Assembly (NCBI GenBank): GCA_030765455.1
Contig: JAVCCM010000008.1
Span: 36,925 to 100,924 of the forward strand
DNA from: Candidatus Electryonea clarkiae
GTDB lineage: Bacteria; Electryoneota; Electryoneia; Electryoneales; Electryoneaceae
Direction of reading: 5' to 3'
DNA: 64,000 nucleotides
Position numbers and translations under genes: made by a program. This document shows positions 53,827 to 63,348 of this stretch, piece by piece. The notes beneath the pieces were generated by a model, which was given only the letters and a program-made list of their open reading frames with translations, ran no database searches and had not been told where the DNA came from. Each line of letters starts with the position of its first letter. The stretch's first letter is position 1.

Positions 53827-54225
53827 GACTGTCTCCTAATCGCTTAATTATTATGAATCAGCTCAACCAATCAACGTATCAGTACTGCCTTGACATGGTA
53901 TAGAGAATATATTGCGACAAAGCGAAAAGAGCAATTAAAAATCAATAATTATGAATTAAGAATTTAAAGAAATATTATATTCCTGATAGGTGAATTTGCT
54001 GTTCTTCTATTAGATCTTTTTAGGATTTTCTCTTAGGCAGGTCAAGGGATTGACTGATTTGTTTTACATAAAAACACTGGGATGCTATGATTCAGAACAA
54101 TTCATAATTGAAGTATCCTTCTCATCCTTGCCATCCTTATATCCTGTGAATAATCATTAGACGAGTATAAACTATGAGAATACAATGAAAGAAAATACGA
54201 CGATAATCCTCAATTAATTCCTGCA

Positions 54226-54258
54226 CAAAAAAGAAGGATCAAGCATTTTGCCTGATCC
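54226..54258 (-). terminator. former tRNA-Phe terminator, now separated by the island
   Basis: On the reverse strand GGATCA...TGATCC forms a stem (with GC-ATTTT-GC at its tip) followed by a T-rich run (AAAAAAGAA at 54227-54235 on plus). It lies just beyond the tRNA-Phe 3' fragment, where the terminator of the original tRNA gene would be. Confidence 0.65.
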
Positions 54259-54271
54259 CGAATTTTCTAAC

Positions 54272-54314
54272 GTGCCGACTCGCAGTATTGAACTGCGGAC
54301 ACACGGATTTTCAG
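54272..54314. repeat. left attachment repeat: 3' fragment of tRNA-Phe
   Basis: These 43 bases match 56135-56177 with one mismatch. They correspond to the tRNA-Phe gene from the anticodon loop to the 3' end. After 54314 the match ends abruptly at cagACG versus cagTCC, as expected for an integration core. Confidence 0.9.
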
Positions 54315-54547
54315 ACGCAAACTGAACAAAAAGTAACAACAAATAACAACACATAACAATAATATTATCTAAGAGATAGGGAGGAATTTAGCGTTGCTCT
54401 TAGAGGCAGTATGTGGCACTTTTTTGTGTCTAAGTGTGCCAGGAGTGTGCCAAGAATGTGATAAAGGTTTGTAGTTCTAATGTTTGAAAGACAATATTAA
54501 TTAATTATATTCCAAGAATAAACATTAATGATGACGTGGAGTACATG

Positions 54548-55855
54548 ATGTTATACGATGACGTTGCGGGAATAATATCGGAAGCGAAAAAAAAGCTTGG
54601 AGATGATTATGATAAATACCATCAAGATATTGAAAATTTGTGTAATTTAGCGAGTGCTACCAATAAAATTTCAGATATTAATAAGCTTCTTGTTTTAGTG
54701 GATAAAACCTTATTGTCACATATGCTGTCAAGAGATGGATCAGATAGGATATGCGAGCTAATACCAGAATACTCAGAGAAGATGAGTGCAACTGATCTCA
54801 AGATAAGTGAAAGTCTATGGGGGATGATAGGATTTTATTATAGGTTACAAACTAAGTATCACGATGCAATAAACATTTACAATACACATTATAATTATCT
54901 TTGTAAGAGATCACTATCTACAGAAGAAGAATGGTTTGCTAAATCGACACCTTTGGTATGGATGTACGATTGCTTTAATCTAATTGGATTCAGATCTATA
55001 GCTAAACGTTTTATAATGCTTACGTTGATAGAAGATGCCATAGCACATGAAGGTATTATCAAACCTACAAGTGGAGTATATCCCAGACTAGTAAAGCCAA
55101 TTGAATTTAGTGAATCTTTAGTAAATAAATTTGGTGAACAGGCATATAAATGTTTTTGTGAATGTGATAATGATTTAAAGTATTTTCCTGAATGGATCTT
55201 ACAGAATATTGATAATGATTGGTTAGATGAAATTCCTAATAATAATGAATATAGAGTTTATATTCAAAATGGAGAATATCTTAAATATATTATGGGTTTG
55301 ATTGATGATTTAAAAAAGACAAAGTCAAAGAGAAAAATTAATTTGAGAGGAGATTTATTAGAATATGTAGCACAATATTTGTTAATGTGTATGCCGGGCA
55401 ATAGAGTAGATCGAAAAGTTAAAACAAAAAGTTCAGAAATAGACGTACTATGTTCGGTAGAAGGTTATGAAGTTGATTTCAGATCAGAATTAGGAAGGTA
55501 CATAATATGCGAATGTAAGGAATGGGAGAAAAAAGCGAATATAGATGTGATGGCGAAATTCTGCTATTTCCTTGTTGCCACAAAATGTAAGTTAGGAATT
55601 TTATTCACCAGAGAGGGTGTTTCTGGTGACGATCTAGAAGTGGAAAAATGGGCGAAGCGAGAGCAATTGAAATTTTATCAATCTTCAGGAGTAGTAGTTC
55701 TAGAAATAAAAGAAGATGATATTCGAAAAGTAATTGATGGTAAAAGCTTTTATGAAATATTGATGAAAAAATATGAAATTGCGAGATTGGATTTAGAAGA
55801 TAAACCACAGGCAAAGAAGAAAAAGAAACTTTTAGTGAATAGGGCATTTAAATAG
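54548..55855 (+). CDS. restriction-endonuclease-like PD-(D/E)xK protein on a tRNA island
   Basis: The protein is about 435 residues long. ATG 54548 is 6 bases after GGAG; GTG 54536 and ATG 54545 are in-frame alternatives. Counting from GTG 54536, residues 1-265 are helical with TPR-like spacing (LWGMIGFYYRLQTKYHDAINIY). From 270 comes a Mrr-like nuclease core: LRGDLLEYVAQYLL (Glu276), SSEIDVLCSV (Asp303), IICECKEW (Glu326, Lys328), then KLGILFTREGVSG. All expected catalytic positions are filled. A Lys-rich tail closes it. AT-rich codon use and the island setting mark it as acquired. A defence nuclease with a sensing N-domain is inferred. Confidence 0.75.
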   Translation: MLYDDVAGIISEAKKKLGDDYDKYHQDIENLCNLASATNKISDINKLLVLVDKTLLSHMLSRDGSDRICELIPEYSEKMSATDLKISESLWGMIGFYYRLQTKYHDAINIYNTHYNYLCKRSLSTEEEWFAKSTPLVWMYDCFNLIGFRSIAKRFIMLTLIEDAIAHEGIIKPTSGVYPRLVKPIEFSESLVNKFGEQAYKCFCECDNDLKYFPEWILQNIDNDWLDEIPNNNEYRVYIQNGEYLKYIMGLIDDLKKTKSKRKINLRGDLLEYVAQYLLMCMPGNRVDRKVKTKSSEIDVLCSVEGYEVDFRSELGRYIICECKEWEKKANIDVMAKFCYFLVATKCKLGILFTREGVSGDDLEVEKWAKREQLKFYQSSGVVVLEIKEDDIRKVIDGKSFYEILMKKYEIARLDLEDKPQAKKKKKLLVNRAFK

Positions 55856-56084
55856 AACGTGTTTTCGCAAAAAAAAGTATCAAACCAATTATTCAAACAG
55901 ATTGGTAGGCTGTCAAGGGCGCTGAAAGCGTTTATATACCCTTTACAGCCGGAATTTACAGATCACAGATTGTGAATAGAATTGAAAATAAAAAATAATC
56001 CAGCAATATGCTGTTAGTTTGTTCAGTATGTAATTCAATGCTTTAAAACTATAAACCTATAGCTGAATATTTACTTTCAATTTT

Positions 56085-56122
56085 CAGAAAAAAGAAAAAG
56101 GGTCAAGTATTAATCTTGACCC
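56085..56122 (-). terminator. terminator of tRNA-Phe
   Basis: GGGTCAAG (56100-56107) and CTTGACCC (56115-56122) pair around TATTAAT. On the reverse strand the stem is followed by a T-run (AAAAAAGAAAAA on plus). Confidence 0.88.
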
Positions 56123-56134
56123 CTAAATAAACAA

Positions 56135-56208
<74 letters not shown>

Positions 56209-56455
56209 GTTTATAATCTTGACTACAGGCTGTTCTAAAATGCGAGTTAAAGTAATATTTCGCCTGTGGTCTATTCCCCTGTTAAAAATTATTCGTAAAT
56301 CTACCTACATCATTATTGAAAGTCAAGTTTTACAATAGTCCTCTTTGTGTCAGATATTATATTATAAATATATGATATTAATGTAATATGACAGAATATT
56401 TGGTATTGCTGCATTTCATTATTCGGAGCCGGATAAATCGATCAATAGTTATTTT

Positions 56456-58006
56456 ATGACAGTGATGTCTTGCTTAAAAGTCCCTTCCTCGCTACCTTTA
56501 CCCGCCATGAAAATCATCCAAGTCTTGCCGGTTGTCTTTCTTCTTTTCGCTGACTGTTTCGCATTACATGACCATAATCATTGGTCTATTAAGCGTGACG
56601 ATAATTCAGCGAGCATTATTCCTGTGAGAAGAGAGGGAAGAACTGAATACGTTGACGCATCAGCTATATGTCAAATGCTTGACCTGGATTTTGTTCATGA
56701 TATGAATGAGCAATATATTATCTGCTTACCCCGGACCCCGGTATTAATGTATTCAAGCGGCTCTTTCGCTATGGTTGGAGCTGACATAATCCATCTATCA
56801 TCGCCACCGTTCGAATCGGAAAATATATTCTTTGTTGAAGAGAAATTCCTGTTTGATCTTATCTACCGTTATGCGCCGGGACAGGTCGATCTCCGCTATG
56901 ATGGCAGGATGCTGACATATAAAAGCCCCGAGGCAGACATCTTATCTGTACAGTGTATTGAAGAAGAAACCGGTGTCCGCTATGAAATCGTCATGGCAAG
57001 AAATTACGCAGTAAATGTAATCCCTCTCGATTCGATAAGAGTAGCCATTGAATTTAAAGATGTCAGGATAACTCCGGGGCTGACATCAGGTTTCCCGGAT
57101 GAGAATTTGCCTGTCAGGCACTCATGGTCACAGGACAGTTCAAGCCTAATAATACAATCCGATTACCTGATTGGAAATATTCACCAGATGGGACCCGATA
57201 AAGGGAATACCTTAACTTTACGTTTGAGTCTCTTGAAAAACGGCTTTGCACCAAGAGCGTGGGACCAGGGAAAATCTGTGTTTGACGAAATACAGGATGC
57301 TATGGATAGCTGGAAAATTGATAAAATTGTTATCGATCCCGGTCATGGCGGCAAAGACCCCGGCGCTATTGGAAAAAGTGGGGTTTATGAAAAAGACCTT
57401 GTTCTTGCATTAGGCTTGACATTGCGTAAGACAATAAAGTCCAGGTTCCGTTTGGAAGTTGTTATGACGAGGGACGATGATTTTTTTGTGCCCCTGAAAG
57501 AGAGAACCAGTTTTGCAAATCATGTCGATGGTAAACTGTTTATCAGCCTCCATTTGAATTCAATCACCAGTACACGGACTCGGGGAGCGGAGACGTATTT
57601 TTTAGCCCCGGCAAAAACGAAAAGTGCAATGAAACTGGCTCTCAAGGAGAATGAGGTAATTAAATATGAAGAATCAAAATTTGATTATGTTGATTTAACT
57701 GAAGAAAACTATATTCTCCTGTCAATGGCTCAATCACAATTTGTTAAAGAGTCTGAGGAATTTGCGGCTCTTGTGCAGGAGAAAGTAGCTTTAAGGACTG
57801 GAGCACGAGACCGTGGTGTTGATCAGGCTGCGTTTTATGTTTTAATTGGCGCTTCCATGCCGGCAATACTTTTTGAAGCCGGTTTTATCTCAAATCCTGA
57901 TGAAGCGAAAAAATTCGGTACGGAAAAATACCGTCAAAAAGTGGCTGACGGTTTATGCGATGCAATCGAGATTTTTGTTAACAGTAGTAGTTCGAGTGAA
58001 AGATAA
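56456..58006 (+). CDS. N-acetylmuramoyl-L-alanine amidase (AmiC-type, Amidase_3)
   Basis: The enzyme cuts the bond between muramic acid and the stem peptide in cell-wall turnover. Of 516 residues, the first 38 include a signal sequence (MKIIQVLPVVFLLFADCFA). ATG 56507, at the head of that segment, is an equally good start. Residues 60-280 hold a beta-rich, copper-amine-oxidase-like and AMIN-like region. The catalytic domain begins near 286: KIVIDPGHGGKDPGAIG (zinc His), GVYEKDL (zinc Glu), FISLHLNS (zinc His) and ILFEAGFISN (catalytic Glu). surE follows after 2 bp. Confidence 0.92.
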   Translation: MTVMSCLKVPSSLPLPAMKIIQVLPVVFLLFADCFALHDHNHWSIKRDDNSASIIPVRREGRTEYVDASAICQMLDLDFVHDMNEQYIICLPRTPVLMYSSGSFAMVGADIIHLSSPPFESENIFFVEEKFLFDLIYRYAPGQVDLRYDGRMLTYKSPEADILSVQCIEEETGVRYEIVMARNYAVNVIPLDSIRVAIEFKDVRITPGLTSGFPDENLPVRHSWSQDSSSLIIQSDYLIGNIHQMGPDKGNTLTLRLSLLKNGFAPRAWDQGKSVFDEIQDAMDSWKIDKIVIDPGHGGKDPGAIGKSGVYEKDLVLALGLTLRKTIKSRFRLEVVMTRDDDFFVPLKERTSFANHVDGKLFISLHLNSITSTRTRGAETYFLAPAKTKSAMKLALKENEVIKYEESKFDYVDLTEENYILLSMAQSQFVKESEEFAALVQEKVALRTGARDRGVDQAAFYVLIGASMPAILFEAGFISNPDEAKKFGTEKYRQKVADGLCDAIEIFVNSSSSSER

Positions 58007-58008
58007 TT

Positions 58009-58800
58009 GTGAAAGATAAAGTTAAAATACTCCTTACTAATGATGATGGGTACCAGGCGCCGGGATTGGAGGCGTTATTCAACGCTCTCAGCACTGTTGC
58101 CGACGTAACTGTAGTTGCTCCCGACAGGGAACGCAGCGCTATATCATTGGCGATTACCCTGGCTGATATAATCCGTGTCTCACCTATTGAAAATGGCAGT
58201 CTCAAAGGATTCCATACCACCGGAACCCCTGCTGATTGTGTGAAAATCGGTTGTTCCGAGCTAATGGATTCACGTCCTGACTATATTTTCAGCGGTATAA
58301 ATTCCGGCTCAAATGTGGGACTTAATGCTAATTATTCAGGTACGGTGGCTGGTGCGGTCGAGGGGGCGATGCTTGGCATTCCTTCCGTCGCGGTTTCGCT
58401 TACATCATACGATTTTCATGATTATCGAGGTGCCTGTCAAGCCAGTTTGAAAATCCTGGATATGATTAAAGAAAATCCTTTGAATCAGTTTGAGCTGCTA
58501 AATATTAATGTTCCATCTCTTCCGCTGGATGAGATAAAGGGGATGCGAATTTCAAGAGTGTCGCTCAGTTCATTCAGGGAAAAATTTGACAGACGTACCG
58601 ATGCCAGGGACAGGGAATATTTCTGGATGGGCGGAATCTGGAATGAACGTGGAGCTGATCTGGACGGAGACCGGTTTTTTTCCGATGAAGGATATGTTGC
58701 GGTTACGCCTCTGAAGGTGGATTGGACGGCTGAAGGAACGCTTCAACGGTTGAGGGAAAAAGGATGGGATCAGGATTGGAACGGGGAAATAGATGAGTAG
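58009..58800 (+). CDS. surE: 5'/3'-nucleotidase SurE
   Basis: The 263-residue phosphatase acts on nucleoside monophosphates, with a role in survival under stress. ILLTNDDGYQAPGLEAL holds the metal-binding Asp pair and DRERSA follows; SGINSGSNVGLNANYSGTVAGA is the metal and phosphate loop. The start is GTG 58009, two bases after the amidase stop. It overlaps guaA by 8 bp. Confidence 0.95.
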   Translation: MKDKVKILLTNDDGYQAPGLEALFNALSTVADVTVVAPDRERSAISLAITLADIIRVSPIENGSLKGFHTTGTPADCVKIGCSELMDSRPDYIFSGINSGSNVGLNANYSGTVAGAVEGAMLGIPSVAVSLTSYDFHDYRGACQASLKILDMIKENPLNQFELLNINVPSLPLDEIKGMRISRVSLSSFREKFDRRTDARDREYFWMGGIWNERGADLDGDRFFSDEGYVAVTPLKVDWTAEGTLQRLREKGWDQDWNGEIDE

Positions 58801-60340
58801 CCGGTATGACAAGATTGCAGTTGTGGATTTTGGCTCGCAGTACACCCAACTTATAGCGCGCCGGATACGTGAAGAAGGGGTTTATGCTGAAATAATAACA
58901 TGTACAGCAGGAGTTGAACCTGTAAAACAACTTAAGCCGGCAGGTATCATCCTTTCCGGTGGTCCTTCCAGTGTTTTTGATCCGGATTCTCCTGATATGG
59001 ATACTGAAATATTGAATCTTGGTATTCCAGTCCTGGGGATCTGCTATGGTATGCATTTACTTGCCAAACATCTTGGAGGTAAAGTTACACCCTCCGATTC
59101 GAGTGAATATGGACGAAAGGAAATCGAAGTCATTGATGCAGATGGGACTCCACTGGCAGGGAGCGGACGAATAACTGAAACATGGATGAGTCACGGTGAC
59201 CAAATCGAACGATTGCCTGATGGCTTCAAAGTAGTAGCTGAAAGCGATACGTGCCCGGTAGCTGCAATGGCAAATCGAGAGAAAAAAATCTTCGCTTTGC
59301 AGTTTCATCCCGAGGTCAGACATACGGTTTATGGAAAAGAGATTATACGGAATTTCCTGTTTGAGATCTGTCAGGCTAAAACCGGATGGTCAATGGCAAC
59401 GTTTCAACAACTTGTCATTGAAGAGGTTCGAGAGAAAGTTGGTGATTCTTACATAATCGGCGCTGTGAGCGGCGGGGTCGATAGTTCAGTAATGGCTGCT
59501 CTCCTGAGCAAGGCTGTTGGTGATAAATTTATCGGGGTTTTTGTAGATAACGGTCTGCTTCGCAAGGGAGAGCGAGAAAATGTCCGTAATGCGATCCAGG
59601 AAAAACTGGGAATCCACCTTGAAGTTATTGAAGCTGCTCAAGATTTCTTAGATGCATTGAAGGGTATTGAAGACCCGGAAGAAAAAAGAAGAACAATCGG
59701 ACGAGTTTTTATCGAGATATTCGAAAAAACCGCCAAAAGATTTGAAAACATCAAATATCTTGCCCAAGGCACATTATATCCGGACGTAATCGAGAGTATT
59801 AGTTTCAAGGGACCTTCTGCCACCATAAAAACGCATCATAATGTCGGTGGTCTTCCCGATCACATGAACCTCGATCTTATTGAACCCTTGAGAGAGCTTT
59901 TCAAAGACGAAGTTCGTCAGCTCGGACGTGAGCTTGGTATCGCGGAATCCCTTGTATCGCGTCATCCATTTCCGGGACCGGGTCTGGGAGTCAGGATTCT
60001 TGGCGAAGTAACCGAGGAAAGACTCGAAATATTACGGGAAGCCGACTACATCTTCATCAACAAACTCCGAGAGAACGGTTGGTATGACAAGGTGAGCCAG
60101 GCGCTGGTTGTACTGCTTCCGGTGAAGAGTGTTGGTGTGATGGGCGATGCACGTACTTATGAAAATGTTGTAGCGCTCAGATCTGTTGATACATGGGATT
60201 TTATGACAGCCGATTTCAGCCGAATCCCTCTTGAGTTATTAGGTGAGATCGCAACTCAGATCATTAATGAAGTAAAAGGCGTAAACCGTGTCGTCTATGA
60301 CGTCAGCAGTAAGCCCCCTGCAACAGTGGAGTGGGAATGA
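58793..60340 (+). CDS. guaA: GMP synthase (glutamine-hydrolysing)
   Basis: This 515-residue enzyme turns XMP into GMP. The amidotransferase half has ISGGPSSVFD-like LSGGPSSVFD, GICYGMHLL with the catalytic Cys, and LQFHPEVRHT. The ATP pyrophosphatase half has the P-loop AVSGGVDSSVMAALL, and the C-terminal dimer domain has RHPFPGPGLGVRILGEV and ends NRVVYDVSSKPPATVEWE. All catalytic blocks are intact. It begins within the end of surE and its stop overlaps the next start (ATGA). Confidence 0.97.
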   Translation: MSSRYDKIAVVDFGSQYTQLIARRIREEGVYAEIITCTAGVEPVKQLKPAGIILSGGPSSVFDPDSPDMDTEILNLGIPVLGICYGMHLLAKHLGGKVTPSDSSEYGRKEIEVIDADGTPLAGSGRITETWMSHGDQIERLPDGFKVVAESDTCPVAAMANREKKIFALQFHPEVRHTVYGKEIIRNFLFEICQAKTGWSMATFQQLVIEEVREKVGDSYIIGAVSGGVDSSVMAALLSKAVGDKFIGVFVDNGLLRKGERENVRNAIQEKLGIHLEVIEAAQDFLDALKGIEDPEEKRRTIGRVFIEIFEKTAKRFENIKYLAQGTLYPDVIESISFKGPSATIKTHHNVGGLPDHMNLDLIEPLRELFKDEVRQLGRELGIAESLVSRHPFPGPGLGVRILGEVTEERLEILREADYIFINKLRENGWYDKVSQALVVLLPVKSVGVMGDARTYENVVALRSVDTWDFMTADFSRIPLELLGEIATQIINEVKGVNRVVYDVSSKPPATVEWE

Positions 60341-62217
60341 GTTACAAGCTAAATAGTATGAAAGCATTTATTCTCATTTTTTGTGTCGCACTCGTGTCCG
60401 TGGGAATTGCCTCCGCAAAAAAGAACAAAGATGAAAACCTTCCTAAAACTTTAAAATCCGCTGTTGATTTATTTCAAAATGATGAACCGGAGGAAGCATT
60501 TAAAAGATGCTTATGGTTCATGGAGAAATATCCCGACAGCAAATACACGGCTTTTTCTTTGATATTGGCGGGAAGATGTGATTTCGCTCTTGGTAATATT
60601 TCGGATGCGCTTTCACGTTGCCACGAGGTGCTTAAAAAATATCCTGGCAGTGATATGTCTTCACAGGCTTATTATTTGATTGCTTCAGCCTATCAGAGTC
60701 GGGGAGACAGTTATGAAGCGGCAAGAGCATTGATAAACTGTCTCGATGGGGGAGATACCGGCAGGGTAAAAGTATTAGCTGAAGAGAATCTGATAGAATT
60801 ACTCGAGGGGCCATTAGCGTACAAATTAGACCAACTGCGCGAATTTGCACAAAGCGAAGCCAGTATGCAGGCGCTCTATTATGTTCAGGCTCCCTCTTCG
60901 ATACCCCGGATTGGATTGTTAGTTGACGGCGCTGAAGAGGATTCCGCGGGCAGATCATTAGTGGAGGGAATCCGGGCGGCGTTATCCCTGTTCGATGTGG
61001 ACAGTATCAGTAACGATGAGCTTATTTCCGAAGAAGTGATATTTGGTGAAGTTGATACCGCTCTTGTGGACAGTAGTAACAATGTTGAACTCATAACCGA
61101 AGATGGAATTAAAAGCGAGGTTGACGCCGTTCTTGCTACACGCAGGTTGATCCGGGAGGAAGGTGTTTGTTGTATTATCGCCGGGCTGGATAAAAGTAAA
61201 TCCGTGATAGCAGCAGTTGAATCTCAGTCTGCAGGCATCCCGATAATACTTCCCGGTTCGCGTTATCCGGGACTCTATGCCATAGGTGCGACAACAATTC
61301 AACCTGAAGCGGATTGGTTCAGGGAAGGGGAAATTGCGGGGATATATGCTGTCGATTCGTTAGGTTTGCGTTCTTTCGCTATAGTCGCTCCTGCTACCGA
61401 GATGTGCCGGCAAAATGTCAGTGGTTTCATGGAAGTGATAGATTCGCACGACAGCACTGAAATGATTTCGCTTGAATGGTACTTCCCGTCAGAAGGTGTA
61501 AGCTTGAGCAGGCAATTCCTGCGTATCAGGGAAATCGCCTTCAGGAGAGAGTTCGCCGACAGCCTGACTCAGAAGGAAGTTGAATTTGACAGTACGCAAT
61601 TCGAGAAATTATGGCGCTCTCATCTCGATAGTATTCGTCTCAGCCCTTCATATAAAAGCGGGTCGATAGATTCAAATTCAATAGATCTTGCCACCATCGA
61701 TGCATTCTATTTTCCCATCGAACCCGGAACGATGGAATTATTCGCCCCGCAAGTCGCATTCTATAATTTCCGCACTCAGATGTTTGGTAATTCAGCCTGG
61801 TATGACAAAGAGGAACTATACCGGCACCGGCAATATGTAGAGGATATGGTTTTCACTACCCCTTACAATCTTGACGGGAACTCTGAGGAGTTAATTGAGC
61901 TTTCCGATTTTCTTAAAGATTCAGGAGTTATTACCCCCGATGCCTGGCATATTCGCGGCTTTGATGCGGCAAGTATAGTCCTTGGTATCTTAGAGGATGG
62001 TTATTCAGGAACGAGGCAGTTCTCCGACCGGATCAGGAGAATCGAATTTGAGAATCTTGCGTCAGGTCATCAGACTTTCAGTGAAGAGGGGCTTTCAGGA
62101 CAAAGCATGTGGTTTCTGACGATCATCGAAGGAGAAGTGCATGAAGAAAGCGCCGAGAGGAGAAGAATACAAATCCTGCAAATGAAAAATCCGGATCCCA
62201 ATCAACCAAATAAATAA
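60337..62217 (+). CDS. exported TPR plus periplasmic-binding-protein-fold protein (LpoA-like layout)
   Basis: This is a 626-residue protein starting at ATG 60337 inside the guaA stop; GGAG lies a few bases upstream. The signal sequence is FILIFCVALVSVGIASA. Residues 30-150 are tetratricopeptide repeats (DLFQNDEPEEAFKRCLWFME, ALGNISDALSRCHEVLKKYP, QSRGDSYEAARALI). From about 185 a type I periplasmic-binding fold begins: PRIGLLVDGAEEDSAGRSLVEG, then CCIIAGLDKSKSVIAAVE and SFAIVAPATEMCR. The TPR plus binding-protein layout is that of the penicillin-binding-protein activator LpoA. Its place between wall and lipid-carrier genes fits an envelope role. Confidence 0.7.
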   Translation: MSYKLNSMKAFILIFCVALVSVGIASAKKNKDENLPKTLKSAVDLFQNDEPEEAFKRCLWFMEKYPDSKYTAFSLILAGRCDFALGNISDALSRCHEVLKKYPGSDMSSQAYYLIASAYQSRGDSYEAARALINCLDGGDTGRVKVLAEENLIELLEGPLAYKLDQLREFAQSEASMQALYYVQAPSSIPRIGLLVDGAEEDSAGRSLVEGIRAALSLFDVDSISNDELISEEVIFGEVDTALVDSSNNVELITEDGIKSEVDAVLATRRLIREEGVCCIIAGLDKSKSVIAAVESQSAGIPIILPGSRYPGLYAIGATTIQPEADWFREGEIAGIYAVDSLGLRSFAIVAPATEMCRQNVSGFMEVIDSHDSTEMISLEWYFPSEGVSLSRQFLRIREIAFRREFADSLTQKEVEFDSTQFEKLWRSHLDSIRLSPSYKSGSIDSNSIDLATIDAFYFPIEPGTMELFAPQVAFYNFRTQMFGNSAWYDKEELYRHRQYVEDMVFTTPYNLDGNSEELIELSDFLKDSGVITPDAWHIRGFDAASIVLGILEDGYSGTRQFSDRIRRIEFENLASGHQTFSEEGLSGQSMWFLTIIEGEVHEESAERRRIQILQMKNPDPNQPNK

Positions 62218-62237
62218 TAGATCGAAAGAGGTATTAA

Positions 62238-63011
62238 ATGAATCTCTGGCAGGCGCTGATTCTTGGAATCGTGCAGGGACTGACTGAATTCCTGCCTATA
62301 TCATCATCAGGACACCTTGTAATAGTTAATCACCTTCTTGGAATATCCGACGAATCAATATCATTTGAAGTGGCTGTACATATCGGTACGTTGGTATCTG
62401 TCCTTGTTTATTTTCGAAAAGATATCATACAGTTGTTCGTTGATTTTTTCCGTGGCGGAGAGATGCGCAGAGTAGGGTGGATGATTCTCCTTGCTATGGT
62501 TCCTACCGGGATTATCGGGTTGAGTTTGAGTAATGTTATAAATGTTTTATTTGAATCCCCAAAATTTGCGGCTGGCGGTTTATTTGTTACCGCTATTATT
62601 CTTTTTATCGCCGAAAAAATCAAGAACAAGAACAAGCTCATTACAGATACCCGGTGGAAAAACGCACTTCTGATAGGCGCCATGCAGGGAATGGCAATTA
62701 TGCCTGGAATCAGTCGAAGTGGTTCTACGATTGCCGCCGGGCTATTCTCAGGACTGTCACGTGATGCCGCCGCTCGTTTCAGTTTCCTTCTCGCTATTCC
62801 CGCAATCTTAGCCGCCGCTGTATATGAACTCAAAGATTTTTCCCACCTCGAACACGAGATGCTGCTACCCTTCGCAGTTGGAACCTGCGCTTCCATGATC
62901 AGCGGATACCTCGCAATCGGAGCATTAATGGCAGTTCTGAGGCGTGGAAAACTTTACGGTTTCAGTATCTATACAATAATTGTAGGAAGTTTAGTACTGA
63001 TATTGCTGTAA
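62238..63011 (+). CDS. uppP: undecaprenyl-diphosphatase
   Basis: The 257-residue, eight-span membrane enzyme recycles the lipid carrier for wall synthesis. GIVQGLTEFLPISSSGHLVI and MPGISRSGSTIAAG are the two catalytic motifs with the Glu, Ser and Arg residues of the family. It starts 20 bp after the TPR protein gene, with GAAAGAGG before the ATG. Confidence 0.96.
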   Translation: MNLWQALILGIVQGLTEFLPISSSGHLVIVNHLLGISDESISFEVAVHIGTLVSVLVYFRKDIIQLFVDFFRGGEMRRVGWMILLAMVPTGIIGLSLSNVINVLFESPKFAAGGLFVTAIILFIAEKIKNKNKLITDTRWKNALLIGAMQGMAIMPGISRSGSTIAAGLFSGLSRDAAARFSFLLAIPAILAAAVYELKDFSHLEHEMLLPFAVGTCASMISGYLAIGALMAVLRRGKLYGFSIYTIIVGSLVLILL

Positions 63012-63147
63012 CCTGGTTGACTCGGGGCAACCCAAGGCTGATAAATCTCCGAACCGGGCAATATGCCATATCGTGAAAGAAGAGTAAGTATTTCTGAAAT
63101 ATTTAATATAGAAACAAGAGTTTTTTTATTTTTTAGCTTGAACTCCA

Positions 63148-63176
63148 TTGACATTACTTCTTTCAGGTGATATATT
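63148..63176 (+). promoter_or_regulatory. sigma70-type promoter of the last gene
   Basis: TTGACA (63148-63153), a 17-base spacer and TATATT (63171-63176) make a near-consensus promoter 170 bp before the ATG at 63349. The 63012-63348 gap shows no gene. Confidence 0.6.
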
Positions 63177-63348
63177 ATAAACTAATATCCAAAAACATCC
63201 CCGCAATCTATTAGACTGACTTCTCACAAGGAACCGGGAAATGCTGTCAGTTTTAAAGTCTGTTTATTGCCATAACTTTTATTCCACGATTTCCGTTATC
63301 CTGCGGAAGCGACCATTTTCTGTAAATTCAAGAACAGGAAGTACCTGC

